The position numbers were made by a program, and so were the translations under genes. DNA of 64,000 nucleotides from Haloarcula sp. CBA1129 (lineage in GTDB: Archaea > Halobacteriota > Halobacteria > Halobacteriales > Haloarculaceae), in contig NZ_RKSM01000001.1 in assembly GCF_008729015.1 (NCBI RefSeq), positions 2,170,001 to 2,234,000 of the forward strand, given 5' to 3'. Positions 53,206-62,308 of this stretch are shown here, piece by piece. Position 1 is the stretch's first letter. Every line of letters begins with the position of its first letter. Below the pieces are notes generated by a model. That model was not told the DNA's origin and ran no database searches. It was given only the letters and a program-made list of their open reading frames with translations.

Positions 53206-54315
53206 GTGTCAACAAAGCTGGTTCGTGCCGCCCTCGCCCTCCTCTGTGCGGTCGCTGTCCTGTTCGGCACAGCGCTGTTCCCCGGCGCGCTCGGCGTCGA
53301 ATTCGAGTCGAGCGGCCCCCTCGACAGCCAAGCGAACGAGCCGGTCACGCCCGACGGTACAGCACCCGGCGAAGTCGACAGTGGGCCGACGCCGGTAGCG
53401 ACAATCACGGATTCAGAGACAACGACGGAACCGAGCGACGAACAGGAGTCCACAGCGACGCCAACACCGACGGAGACGGCGACAGAGACGCCGGCAGCCA
53501 GCGAGGGCGGAGACAGTGTGTCGCCCGTGCTAGTGAAACTGCTTGGGCTGGCGCTGATCGGCGGGTTCGGCGTCGTCGCAGTCGGGGTCATCCGAGCGGC
53601 ATCGAACGCGGAGCACGACGGGTCGACAGACGCCGGGCTCCTCCTGCATCCGCTCGTCGACAAACTGGTCGGCACGGTCGCCGGGGCGGTCGCAGACGGT
53701 GCAATTGGCCGGGCTATCGGCCGGATTCCACAGGTAACGACCGCCGCGCTGCTCTCGGGAGCGTCAGCGCTCTCACGAGTCGGAGCCGGCGTCAGTGCCG
53801 TCTCTAGCGGCGTCCTGACGGGGTTAGCGACTGGCATCGGGTCGGTCGGCACGATGTCATTGCGAGGGGTCGCCGGTCTGCCGAGCGCCCTCGGGTCGCT
53901 CTCGGTCGCGCCGTTCAAAGCCCTCAGCGGCTTCGGTGGAACCGGCGGGTTCCTTGCCTCGGTTCGAGATGGTGTCGACAGCCCATCGCTGTTTGGCTCG
54001 TCGGCGGCAGAGTCCAGCCAGTCGACGGCCACCGAATCGACGGCAGAAGCGGACGACGGGCCGGACATCGATTCACTGTCGATACAAGAGGCATGGGCAC
54101 TGCTTGCCGACCGCGTATCTGTGCCGGACCCTGAGACAGCGACGCCCGGAGAGTACGCCCGCCGGGCCATCGATAGCGGGCTGCCGGCCGAGCCCGTTCG
54201 CCGGCTGACCGTCCAGTTTCGAGAGGTCACATACGGCGGGAAATCGGCGACTGGAGAGCGAACTGAGGCGGCTCGTAACGCCCTCAGACAACTCCTCAGC
54301 AGGGGTGGCGACTGA
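53206..54315 (+). CDS. DUF4129-type membrane protein, first gene of the DUF58 operon
   Basis: A 369-residue protein. An N-terminal membrane helix (residues about 6-25) precedes a Ser/Thr/Pro/Glu-rich extracellular-type linker (40-105). A second helix lies near 111-130, then a Gly/Ala-rich middle region, and a C-terminal DUF4129-like domain: LSIQEAWALLADRVSVPDPE, TPGEYARRAIDSGLPAEPVR and TVQFREVTYGGKS. The start is a GTG at 53206. DUF4129 domains usually accompany transglutaminase, DUF58 and MoxR proteins in operons of unclear membrane function. It overlaps the next gene by one base. Confidence 0.8.
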   Translation: MSTKLVRAALALLCAVAVLFGTALFPGALGVEFESSGPLDSQANEPVTPDGTAPGEVDSGPTPVATITDSETTTEPSDEQESTATPTPTETATETPAASEGGDSVSPVLVKLLGLALIGGFGVVAVGVIRAASNAEHDGSTDAGLLLHPLVDKLVGTVAGAVADGAIGRAIGRIPQVTTAALLSGASALSRVGAGVSAVSSGVLTGLATGIGSVGTMSLRGVAGLPSALGSLSVAPFKALSGFGGTGGFLASVRDGVDSPSLFGSSAAESSQSTATESTAEADDGPDIDSLSIQEAWALLADRVSVPDPETATPGEYARRAIDSGLPAEPVRRLTVQFREVTYGGKSATGERTEAARNALRQLLSRGGD

Positions 54316-55058
54316 TGAGTGACGCGGAGTCCAAACAGGGAGAAACTGCCAGCGTAACCATCGATGTCAGTGTCGAACGCCCGACACCGGGACGCAGGTT
54401 CGTCCAATACACCCTGCTAGGACTCGCCGCGCTTGCTGGGGCAGTGTTCGTCGTCACCTTCCCTTCAGTTCTGCCGGACGTTGGTAGCGGGACGGCCAGA
54501 CAGCTCCAGTTCGTTGCAAGTGTCAGTGCCGCTGTAATCGGTCTGTTCGGCCTGTACACTGTCGTACGGACACAGGACTCCGATCTTCCACCGGTGAAGG
54601 GGAGCCAGCCGCGTGACCCGTACCACGACCGCGACACCGACGACGAGCCGGCGGCGCTGCTTGCTGCGCTGTTAGAACCCGAAACGACGCAGTCGGAATC
54701 CGGGGATCTGGTCGGCGATGATATCGACGAGCTACTCGCAAAGATCGACGGGCGTGTCGACCCCTACAACGGCCTCGAAGCGAGCTATGCGTCCGAGGTC
54801 AGGAACAGGCTCCGCGAGGCCGCGCGACAGATGCTGGTCGAAACGGCGGATATGTCGATGGAGGCAGCGGCCCGGGGAGTCCGTACTGGTTCGTGGACGG
54901 ACAACCGCCGGGCGGCCGCCTTCCTCGGCGGCCCGGACGCGCCCGATCCACCAATCGAGATGCAGTTACGAGACTGGGCCAGCGGCGAGGGATTCGACCG
55001 GAAAGTTGCGGCGGCGGCGGCCGAGATACGGCGGCTCCAGCGGGGTGAGCGGGCATGA
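54315..55058 (+). CDS. DUF7269-like membrane protein
   Basis: A 247-residue protein with two N-terminal helices (about residues 29-50 and 64-86) and a soluble C-terminal domain. The C-terminal domain contains KIDGRVDPYNGLEASYASEV and AARGVRTGSWTDNRRAAAFL. I associate it with the DUF7269 family. It overlaps the DUF4129 gene by one base (TGATG) and the DUF58 gene by four (ATGA), so all three are coupled. The Arg/Ala-rich C-terminus may contact the other operon proteins. Confidence 0.72.
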   Translation: MSDAESKQGETASVTIDVSVERPTPGRRFVQYTLLGLAALAGAVFVVTFPSVLPDVGSGTARQLQFVASVSAAVIGLFGLYTVVRTQDSDLPPVKGSQPRDPYHDRDTDDEPAALLAALLEPETTQSESGDLVGDDIDELLAKIDGRVDPYNGLEASYASEVRNRLREAARQMLVETADMSMEAAARGVRTGSWTDNRRAAAFLGGPDAPDPPIEMQLRDWASGEGFDRKVAAAAAEIRRLQRGERA

Positions 55059-56380
55059 ACACGCGCGAAACGTCACAGCGTAACGTCGGCGTCTCGGCCG
55101 CGCTGGTGGCTGGCGGGGTCGGTATCGTCACTGGGAACCCGACGGTTTTCATGGTCGCGGCAGTGGCGCTGGTGTACGCGGCCTATCAGGCGGCTATCGG
55201 TGACCCTGAGCCGACGCTCACGGTCGAGCGGCACGTCGACCCGGCCGACCCGCTCCCCGGTTCGGAGGTGACCGTAACGCTGACGCTCACGAACGGCGGA
55301 GACGCGACACTGCCCGATGTTCGCGTCCTCGACGGCGTTCCGGAGCGGCTGGAAGTCGTGGGGGGGTCCCCGCGGTTCGGGACCCACCTCGAAGCCGGGG
55401 CGTCGGATTCAGTCACCTACACCGTCGAAGCCCGGCGCGGCGACCACGCCTTCACCGACGTGGCGGTCGTCTGCCGGAACCTGACCGGGACTGTCGAGTT
55501 CGCCGAACAGGTCCCCGTCGAGACGACGCTGTCGTGCAGTGCGAGCGTCGACACCGTCCCGCTCTCGGGCCAGACGCTCGCACAGTCCGGGCGCGTCCCG
55601 ACGAACGCCGGCGGGAACGGGCTCGCCTTCTACGCCATCCGCGAGCACCAGTCCACAGACCCGATGAGCCGCGTCGACTGGAACCGCCTCGCGAAGACGA
55701 ACGAGCTGGCGACAGTCGAGTTCAAGGAGACGCGAGCGGCCACCGTCATCACGCTCGTGGATAGTCGACATCACGTTGCAGGCGAGGCGAACGCGCCCAC
55801 CGCCGTCCAGTTCTGTGCCTACGCGGCCCGGCAGGTCGGCTCGGCGCTCCTAGGGATGGATAACCGCGTCGGTGCCGCCATCTACGACAGTTGCGAGACG
55901 CTACAGCCGTCGGCGAATCGTGCACAGGAACAGCGATTGGAGGCGTTCCTGAGTACGGTCGTGAGTGGGGCTGCGACCGGTTCATCGCGGTCCCGCGGTT
56001 CAGCACTCCTCAACACCGGCACCCGAACCCGGCGAACGCAGTCGCCGACCGGAACGGCGGACCGGTACGGCATCACCGACGGCGGTGACGCAGTAGCGAC
56101 GCTCGACCGCTCGATTCCGAGCGAGTCACAGGTCGTGTTCTGCACGCCCCTACTCGACGACCGGGCGGCCGATGCGGCAAAGCGGCTCGCTGCGTACGGG
56201 CACGCGGTCACGGTCGTCAGCCCGGACATGACAACTGGGGATAGCCCGGGCAGCACCGTCGAGCGAATCGACCGAACTGCTCGCCTCGACGGCCTTCGAG
56301 GCACGGTTCGAGTCGTCGATTGGACGCCAGCGGAACCGCTCGCCAAAGCTCTCATTCATGCAACGGAGCGGTGGGCATGA
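55055..56380 (+). CDS. DUF58 domain protein
   Basis: A 441-residue protein. Two N-terminal helices (about residues 10-45) precede a beta-sandwich domain (50-170, with DPLPGSEVTVTLTLTNGGDA). The DUF58 core then follows: DPMSRVDWNRLAKTNELATV and EFKETRAATVITLVDSRHH. The last part is vWA-like (VVFCTPLLDDRAADAAKRLA). DUF58 proteins are usually next to a MoxR AAA+ ATPase; here that gene is not adjacent. It overlaps both neighbours. Confidence 0.9.
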   Translation: MNTRETSQRNVGVSAALVAGGVGIVTGNPTVFMVAAVALVYAAYQAAIGDPEPTLTVERHVDPADPLPGSEVTVTLTLTNGGDATLPDVRVLDGVPERLEVVGGSPRFGTHLEAGASDSVTYTVEARRGDHAFTDVAVVCRNLTGTVEFAEQVPVETTLSCSASVDTVPLSGQTLAQSGRVPTNAGGNGLAFYAIREHQSTDPMSRVDWNRLAKTNELATVEFKETRAATVITLVDSRHHVAGEANAPTAVQFCAYAARQVGSALLGMDNRVGAAIYDSCETLQPSANRAQEQRLEAFLSTVVSGAATGSSRSRGSALLNTGTRTRRTQSPTGTADRYGITDGGDAVATLDRSIPSESQVVFCTPLLDDRAADAAKRLAAYGHAVTVVSPDMTTGDSPGSTVERIDRTARLDGLRGTVRVVDWTPAEPLAKALIHATERWA

Positions 56381-57942
56381 CGGCGCTCGACAGTCGGCCG
56401 GCGGCGGCGAGCGCGGCGCTGGCCGGAACAGTCGCGGTGCTCGTCTCGCTCGGTCTCGGCGTCGCCACCGGAGAGCCGAGAGCCGTACTGACCGGCTTCG
56501 TCGGCGGGCTCTGTATCGCGGCCGGGGTCTGGGCGCTCCGTAGCGACGCACACACGCGCATCGCCGGCGGCAGCGTCGCCATCATCATCGGCGCGGGCGT
56601 GTTCTGTGGGACCGCGCTGTTGGCCCCCGACTACTGGTCGCTCGTTGTGGCACTCGGGTTCCCGCTGGCCGCGACACTCGTTGTTATCGACGCGAGTAGC
56701 GGACTGGTACTGCCGACCGATGAAACGGACGACCTCTCGGCCATGCTCGATGAGAGTTTCGTGGTGCTGCTTGTCGGCATCGGCAGCACAATCGTCTGTG
56801 CCGTCGCCGCCGCCGTCAGGCTGCCTTGGGTGCTCGTCCGGGTCGTCGGTGACTTCTCGGTCCACCCGCTCGTGGGCTTCGTGACGCTACAGGCCGGGGT
56901 CCTCCTCGCTCTGTTGTTGCTGGACTGGGCCACAGAGACGCTGGAGTCGTGGATTCCGGCAGCCACGGCGACGACGGACCGGGCGCTTGGGCGGCTACGG
57001 CTGCTGGGGACGAGCTGGTGGGACATCGACCGCTACGTCAAAGCCGCTGTGGGCCTGCAGGTGCTCGTGGCGTTTGTCCCGACAGCACAGGGACTGTTCG
57101 ACCGCTTCCTCGACAATCTCCCGGTGCTCGGGCCGGCGCTTCGGTTTGCCCTCAGTGGCCCCCTTCACCTTCCGCTCGCGGTTGGACTCCTAGCCTTGCT
57201 GGGTATCCTTGTCGCCGAACGGCTCCGGCAGTGGCTGCTGCAATGGCTCGGGGACGACCCCGGGCGGTCACTGGCACGGCAGGCCGGCAGTATCGTGATC
57301 CCTGTGGGACTGCTGCTGGGCGCGCTGGTCCTTACAGCCGCCGGCGTGACCCGTCAAGTAGCCCCCACGTATACCGGGGGCGGCCACTACGGCTCAGCGA
57401 CCGTCCTCCTCCTCGGCATCTTGATTTCGGTCGTCGCCCTTCGGGGGCTCATCGCGCTGCTGGCCGAACTAGTGAGTGTGGAGTTGCTGTCCCGACAGGT
57501 GGCAGGGTTCGCGGCCGGAAGCGGTCTCCTGTTCGTCATGACGGTGCTCGGAGCGGAGCGCGGACTCGCACCGATACTCGTCCTCATCGGGAGCGCGGCG
57601 GCGTTGCTTGTCTGGGATGCCGGTGCGCACGCCAGTAGCATCGGCCACCAGCTGGGCCGGGACGCCGAGACGACGGACAGCGAGTTCGTCCACGTCACTG
57701 GGACGGCGGCCGTCCTCTCCGGCGCAATCTTGCTCGTCATGCTCGTCAGATACGTGCTCATCCCGGTCGCGGTGCCGACAACACCGGCCGAACTCTCGTT
57801 CAGTTCGGTGGTCGCACTCGGACTGGTCTTGCTGGCGATAGCCGCGTTCACCCTCGCACTGAACGCACACGATGGGGGGCCACGTACCAGCAGTGACAGA
57901 AGCGGTACTCGGAGCGATCAGGCCGTCAATGACAGCGACTAG
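56377..57942 (+). CDS. Polytopic membrane protein of the DUF58 operon (DUF7519-like)
   Basis: A 521-residue protein with about 12 membrane helices spread over the length, no soluble domain, and a short acidic Ser/Thr tail. I associate it with the haloarchaeal DUF7519 family. ATG 56377 overlaps the DUF58 stop by four bases. A channel, transporter or membrane-embedded enzyme role is possible; no catalytic motif is visible. It ends the four-gene operon before coaBC. Confidence 0.72.
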   Translation: MTALDSRPAAASAALAGTVAVLVSLGLGVATGEPRAVLTGFVGGLCIAAGVWALRSDAHTRIAGGSVAIIIGAGVFCGTALLAPDYWSLVVALGFPLAATLVVIDASSGLVLPTDETDDLSAMLDESFVVLLVGIGSTIVCAVAAAVRLPWVLVRVVGDFSVHPLVGFVTLQAGVLLALLLLDWATETLESWIPAATATTDRALGRLRLLGTSWWDIDRYVKAAVGLQVLVAFVPTAQGLFDRFLDNLPVLGPALRFALSGPLHLPLAVGLLALLGILVAERLRQWLLQWLGDDPGRSLARQAGSIVIPVGLLLGALVLTAAGVTRQVAPTYTGGGHYGSATVLLLGILISVVALRGLIALLAELVSVELLSRQVAGFAAGSGLLFVMTVLGAERGLAPILVLIGSAAALLVWDAGAHASSIGHQLGRDAETTDSEFVHVTGTAAVLSGAILLVMLVRYVLIPVAVPTTPAELSFSSVVALGLVLLAIAAFTLALNAHDGGPRTSSDRSGTRSDQAVNDSD

Positions 57943-57993
57943 GCCCCGCCGGAGAGACAGGGGCTTTTACCCCCGCACCGCGAACCGGCAGGT

Positions 57994-59160
57994 ATGCTGA
58001 CCGGAGTTAACGTCGTTCTGGGGGTGTCGGGGTCTATCGCGGCCGTCAAGACGGTGGAACTCGCACACGAACTCCGACGACAGGGCGCGTCCGTCCGGGC
58101 CGTGATGACCGACAGCGCGACAGGCATTATCCACCCGTGGGCGCTGTCGTTCGCGACGGACAACGAGGTGGTGACCGAAATCACGGGCAGCGTCGAACAC
58201 GTCGAACTCTGCGGGCGCTCGGGCTGGGGGGACGTGCTCTTGCTCGCACCGGCGACGGCAAATACCGTCGGCAAGGTCGCCGGGGCAATCGACGACACGC
58301 CCGTGACGACGTGTGCGACGACTGCTCTCGGTGCTGACGTCCCGGTCGTCGTCGCGCCAGCGATGCACGAACCGATGTACGACCATCCCGGCGTGCTGGA
58401 CGCTATCGACCGCGTCGAGTCATGGGGCGTCGATTTCGTTGACCCGCGAATCGAGGAGGGAAAGGCCAAAATCGCAACTGAGGAGGCCATCGTCACGGCG
58501 ACCGCACGGGCCACGGGCGACCGGCCGCTTTCGGGAGAGCACGTCGTCGTGACCGCGGGCGCGACCACGGAGTCGGTCGATCCCGTGCGGACGCTCTCAA
58601 ATCGCTCCTCGGGACGGACCGGCCGGGCAGTCGCGCGGGCCTGTTACGCCCGTGGAGCAGACGTGACACTCGTCCACGACGGACCGGACGTGCCGTACGC
58701 CACCGTCGAGCAGGCCGAATCCGCCGCGGAGATGACCGAGGCCGTCCGCCGGGTCGCTGGTTCGGCCGACGCACTGGTCTCGGCGGCCGCCATCTCGGAT
58801 TACACCGTCGAGGAAGCCCCTGAGAAGATCAAGAGCGGGCAGGCAGAGTTGACGCTGACGCTCGAACCGACGCCGAAACTCATCGACACTGTCCGGGCTG
58901 ACCACCCGGCCCTCCCCATCGTCGGGTTCAAAGTCGAAACCGAAGGCGATGACGAGACGCTGGTCGAACGCGCCCGGGAGATACGCGAGCGGGCCGGACT
59001 GGCCTTCGTGGTCGCCAACGACGCGGGCGTCATGGGCGACGACGAGACGCGTGCCCTGCTCGTCGACGCAGACTCGGCGACGGAGTACGTCGGCAAAAAG
59101 GAGGGGCTCGGCGCTCGTGTCGCCGACGAACTCGGTGACCATCTGTCCAGTCGCGACTGA
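57994..59160 (+). CDS. coaBC: Bifunctional phosphopantothenoylcysteine decarboxylase/phosphopantothenate-cysteine ligase
   Basis: A 388-residue CoaBC that makes 4'-phosphopantetheine in CoA synthesis. The FMN-dependent decarboxylase half starts VNVVLGVSGSIAAVKTVELA and has LLLAPATANTVGKVAGAIDD and PAMHEPMY. The ligase half has VVVTAGATTESVDPVRTLSN, RSSGRTGRAVARACYARGAD and AAAISDYTVEEA. Both halves and order match the family. It is transcribed with or just after the DUF58 operon. Confidence 0.95.
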   Translation: MLTGVNVVLGVSGSIAAVKTVELAHELRRQGASVRAVMTDSATGIIHPWALSFATDNEVVTEITGSVEHVELCGRSGWGDVLLLAPATANTVGKVAGAIDDTPVTTCATTALGADVPVVVAPAMHEPMYDHPGVLDAIDRVESWGVDFVDPRIEEGKAKIATEEAIVTATARATGDRPLSGEHVVVTAGATTESVDPVRTLSNRSSGRTGRAVARACYARGADVTLVHDGPDVPYATVEQAESAAEMTEAVRRVAGSADALVSAAAISDYTVEEAPEKIKSGQAELTLTLEPTPKLIDTVRADHPALPIVGFKVETEGDDETLVERAREIRERAGLAFVVANDAGVMGDDETRALLVDADSATEYVGKKEGLGARVADELGDHLSSRD

Positions 59161-59263
59161 GCGCGTAACCGATTACGAAATAGTTTTGCGTGTTCCGTTG
59201 CTCCGGTGCGATAACGACAGTACTGCCCGACGAACCGCTATTCGGAGTTTCTACACAGAGACT

Positions 59264-60355
59264 GTGACTGTACCACCACCCCGTCGCCTGCTCGTGCCAG
59301 TAGCCGATTCGGTGACGGTCCGGAACACCGTCGCCTACGCCGTTGAACAGGCCGAATCGGCGGCCAGAGAGGGACAGCAGCGGGTGTCGCTGCACCTCGT
59401 CGCCGTCGCAAGCACGCGCGCCGTCGACCCCGACGCTCAGACGGAACTCGGCCAAGCCAAGGACCTGCTCGACCGCATCGAGGTCTGGCTCGCCGAAGAT
59501 CTGGGCGCTGACCCGCCGTCGAATCTCGACGTTGAACTGGGCGTCATCGGTGCCGACCGCTACCTGTTCAGCCCCGGCGATTACGCCGACGCGATACTGG
59601 CCTACGCTGACGAACACAGCATTGAGCGGGTCGTCCTCGATCCGGAGTTCAACCCGGGTGGGACGACGCCGATGCTCCGGCCGCTCGAAGTCGAACTCGT
59701 CCGGGGCGATGTCGAGGTCGAGACCGCACCAGTCGAGCGGCCGGCGCGGTCGACCGCGCTCGCTCGCGCCGCGACGCTCCCGAAGTATCTCACTATTTTC
59801 GGGGCGTCGTACCTGTTTTATTTGCTGTTGAGTTCGTACAAACCGCTGGATTTCCTCACTGGCGCGATAACGGCGACGATTGTCACTGCATTGCTTGCGC
59901 CAATCGCGTTCAGTCGCCAGCCGTCGCTGACTCGGGTTCCGGGACAGGCCGCTCGGCTGGCCCTCTACATCCCGTACCTCCTCAAAGAGATCGCCGTCGC
60001 AAACCTCGAAATCGCCTACGTCGTCTTGCACCCGTCACTACCAATCGACCCGGAAATGGTCGAACTGGAGGCCGCAATCTGGGGGGACGGGCCGGTGACG
60101 ACGCTGGCAAACAGCATCACGCTGACGCCCGGAACACTCACGGTCAGCGTCTCCGAGCAGGCGTTCGATATCCATTCGCTCACTGGCGGGGCGCGCGAAG
60201 ATCTATTCGAGGGCGGCCTTGAGAGGGCCGTCCGGTTCGTTTTCTACGGCCGGGAGGCAGCCGCGATTCCCTCGCCGCGCGAACGAGGGCAAGGGGACGA
60301 CAACGACCCCATCGAGAGCGACATCGGCGACCCGGAGGTGACCGATGATGATTGA
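59264..60355 (+). CDS. mnhE: Mrp/Mnh antiporter subunit E with an N-terminal Usp-like domain
   Basis: A 363-residue fusion. Residues 1-150 form a Usp-like alpha/beta domain (RRLLVPVADSVTVRNTVAYA at the start; AYADEHSIERVVLDPEFNPG later). From about 165 to 310 is MnhE/MrpE: YLFYLLLSSYKPLDFLTGAI, YIPYLLKEIAVANLEIAYVV, and TTLANSITLTPGTLTVSVS. The start is a GTG at 59264. It opens the antiporter operon, which exchanges Na+ (or K+) for H+. The Usp domain is not part of bacterial MrpE and may sense nucleotide or stress. Confidence 0.9.
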   Translation: MTVPPPRRLLVPVADSVTVRNTVAYAVEQAESAAREGQQRVSLHLVAVASTRAVDPDAQTELGQAKDLLDRIEVWLAEDLGADPPSNLDVELGVIGADRYLFSPGDYADAILAYADEHSIERVVLDPEFNPGGTTPMLRPLEVELVRGDVEVETAPVERPARSTALARAATLPKYLTIFGASYLFYLLLSSYKPLDFLTGAITATIVTALLAPIAFSRQPSLTRVPGQAARLALYIPYLLKEIAVANLEIAYVVLHPSLPIDPEMVELEAAIWGDGPVTTLANSITLTPGTLTVSVSEQAFDIHSLTGGAREDLFEGGLERAVRFVFYGREAAAIPSPRERGQGDDNDPIESDIGDPEVTDDD

Positions 60356-60623
60356 GTTCGAGGCGGCGCTACTTACGATCGCCAGCGCGTTCGTCCTGTT
60401 CGCTATCGTGTCGCTGTACCGCGTGTTCGCGGGGCCGACGGACCACGACAGAGTCATCGCAGTCAACGTGATGGGGACGAACACCGTCATCGCTATCGCG
60501 CTCGTCTCCGGCGCGCTCGATAAGCCGCTGTTCCTCGATATCGCGCTCGTGTACGCCCTGCTGAACTTCCTGCTCTCGATAGCGTTCTCGAAGTTCAACG
60601 TCGAGCACGGGGGTGTGCTATGA
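60345..60623 (+). CDS. mnhF: Mrp/Mnh antiporter subunit F
   Basis: A 92-residue protein with three helices: LLTIASAFVLFAIVSLYRVF, AGPTDHDRVIAVNVMGTNTV and LDIALVYALLNFLLSIAFSK. It has the conserved GPTxxDRV motif of MrpF. It overlaps the mnhE end by 11 bases (or 8 if ATG 60348 is used). Confidence 0.93.
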   Translation: MMIEFEAALLTIASAFVLFAIVSLYRVFAGPTDHDRVIAVNVMGTNTVIAIALVSGALDKPLFLDIALVYALLNFLLSIAFSKFNVEHGGVL

Positions 60624-60940
60624 CGCCGCTGGAGTGGGGTATCGTCGCGCTCGCACTGGTGGGTGCGTTCTTCGCTGGCGTCGCCTCGATCGGCATCGTC
60701 AGGTTGCCGGACGTGTACACTCGCACACACGCGGCGTCGAAAAGCGATACGCTGGGAGCCGTCCTCGCTATCGCTGCTGCCGCGCTCGCGATTCAGACCG
60801 ACCTCGCGACCATCAAGGCCGTCTTCCTGCTTGTGTTCATGTTTCTGACGAACCCCACCGCCGCCCACGCCATCGCCCGGGCGGCACAGGATCAGGGTAT
60901 CGAGCCGTGGACTGCCGGCGATGAGGAGGGAGAGTCATGA
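60620..60940 (+). CDS. mnhG: Mrp/Mnh antiporter subunit G
   Basis: A 106-residue three-helix subunit. The MrpG motif GIVRLPDVYTRTHAASKSDT lies near residues 29-48. The helices ALVGAFFAGVASI and ATIKAVFLLVFMFLTNPTAA flank it, and an acidic tail ends it. It overlaps mnhF by four bases (ATGA) and the next gene by four. Confidence 0.93.
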   Translation: MTPLEWGIVALALVGAFFAGVASIGIVRLPDVYTRTHAASKSDTLGAVLAIAAAALAIQTDLATIKAVFLLVFMFLTNPTAAHAIARAAQDQGIEPWTAGDEEGES

Positions 60941-61482
60941 CGCTCTCGCTCATCGAGGGACTGTTGCTGGTATTCGTGCTGGGCTGTGCTATCGGCGCAG
61001 CTGTACTCCGTGACGTGCTGGCGTCGCTGATGGCGTTTGCCGCCTACAGCCTCGGCATTTCCATTATCTGGGTGATGCTTGAGGCCCCCGACGTGGGGCT
61101 GACCGAAGCGGCTGTCGGGGCCGGCATCATGACGATCCTGTTCATCTTGGCGCTAGCAAACACCGTTCGGCCACAGGAGAACGGCCTGTTCGAGTCGATC
61201 AGCGTCCGGACCGTCGTGCTGGTCGGCGCGTTCGTCGTCGTCATGATTGCGACCGTTCCGTCACTGCCCGCTGTTGGAGCAGAGGGCGCGGCAAACCCAG
61301 TCGTCAGCGGCGAAGTGACACAGTACTACATCGACAACGCGTACGCAGACACGGAGGTCCACAACGCGGTAACTGCTGTGCTCGCGGCCTACCGTGGATT
61401 CGATACGCTGGGTGAGGCAGTCGTGGTCTTCTCAGCCGGGGTCGCGGCACTGACCGTCCTCAGGCAGGAGGTGTTCGCATGA
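60937..61482 (+). CDS. MbhD/E-type hydrophobic subunit (DUF4040) of the Mrp antiporter
   Basis: A 181-residue protein with about five helices. The N-terminal part is a DUF4040 (MbhD) region: LRDVLASLMAFAAYSLGISI, MLEAPDVGLTEAAVGAG. The C-terminal part is MbhE-like (VLAAYRGFDTLGEAVVVFSA). These are the portions that in bacteria form the C-terminal end of MrpA. It overlaps both neighbours. Confidence 0.85.
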   Translation: MTLSLIEGLLLVFVLGCAIGAAVLRDVLASLMAFAAYSLGISIIWVMLEAPDVGLTEAAVGAGIMTILFILALANTVRPQENGLFESISVRTVVLVGAFVVVMIATVPSLPAVGAEGAANPVVSGEVTQYYIDNAYADTEVHNAVTAVLAAYRGFDTLGEAVVVFSAGVAALTVLRQEVFA

Positions 61483-61952
61483 GTAGCGACGAGCGAACTG
61501 GGCTGTACGTCGAGAGCACGATTATCATGACGACGGTCCGCGTGGTGTCGCCGTTCGTGCTCACCTTTGCCCTGTTCGTGATGTTCCACGGGGCGAACTC
61601 CCCCGGCGGCGGATTTCAGGGCGGGGTCATCGCTGGCTCAGTCGTGATGATGCTCGCTTTCGCCTACGGCATCGACGCGGCCCGTGAGTGGCTCGATGTC
61701 CGCGTCGTCGCAGCGCTCGCGTCCGGCGGCGTGCTCACGTTCGCAGCAATCGGGCTGGGAACGATTCTCCTTGGGGGGAACTTCCTCGAATATCACCTGT
61801 ACGAACAGTTCGTCTCGCACGCGACCGCGTACGGCATCGAACTCGTTGAACTGGGCATCGGTGGCATCGTCGCCAGCGTCGCCATCGGCCTCTTTTTCCT
61901 GCTTGCGGCCGGGTTCGGCCACGCCGTCGACTCACCGGAGGATGAGAGCTAA
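61479..61952 (+). CDS. mnhB: Mrp/Mnh antiporter subunit B
   Basis: A 157-residue subunit with four helices. The MrpB motifs are VSPFVLTFALFVMFHGANSP, PGGGFQGGVIAGSVVMMLAF and HLYEQFVSHATAYGIELVEL. It overlaps the upstream gene by four bases and mnhC by one (TAATG). Confidence 0.93.
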   Translation: MSSDERTGLYVESTIIMTTVRVVSPFVLTFALFVMFHGANSPGGGFQGGVIAGSVVMMLAFAYGIDAAREWLDVRVVAALASGGVLTFAAIGLGTILLGGNFLEYHLYEQFVSHATAYGIELVELGIGGIVASVAIGLFFLLAAGFGHAVDSPEDES

Positions 61953-62308
61953 TGTTTGAACTGCTGAACTCACATTACAACTACTTCGCAGTGATGCTCC
62001 TGCTGGGTATCGGCCTCTACATGCTCATCGAGTCCCAGAACCTCGTAAAGAAGGTCATCGGGATGAACATCTTCCAGACGGGCATCTTCCTGTTTTTCAT
62101 CACGCTTGCGTTCAGGGCCGGCGGAAACCCGCCGATAATCGAGGAGGGTGGCGGCCCCTACGTCAGCCCGCTACCACACGTCCTCATCCTGACCGCTATC
62201 GTCGTCGGGGTGAGTCTGACCGCCGTGGCACTGGCGCTTATCATCCGCATCTACACCGAGTACGGCACACTGGACGAAGACAAACTCAAACAGCTCTACT
62301 ATGATTGA
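61952..62308 (+). CDS. mnhC: Mrp/Mnh antiporter subunit C (NuoK-like)
   Basis: A 118-residue NuoK-like subunit. Three helices include MLLLGIGLYMLIESQNLVKK, VIGMNIFQTGIFLFFITLAF and HVLILTAIVVGVSLTAVALA. Position and size fit MrpC, which relates to complex I subunit NuoK and takes part in the proton-translocation path. Confidence 0.93.
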   Translation: MFELLNSHYNYFAVMLLLGIGLYMLIESQNLVKKVIGMNIFQTGIFLFFITLAFRAGGNPPIIEEGGGPYVSPLPHVLILTAIVVGVSLTAVALALIIRIYTEYGTLDEDKLKQLYYD

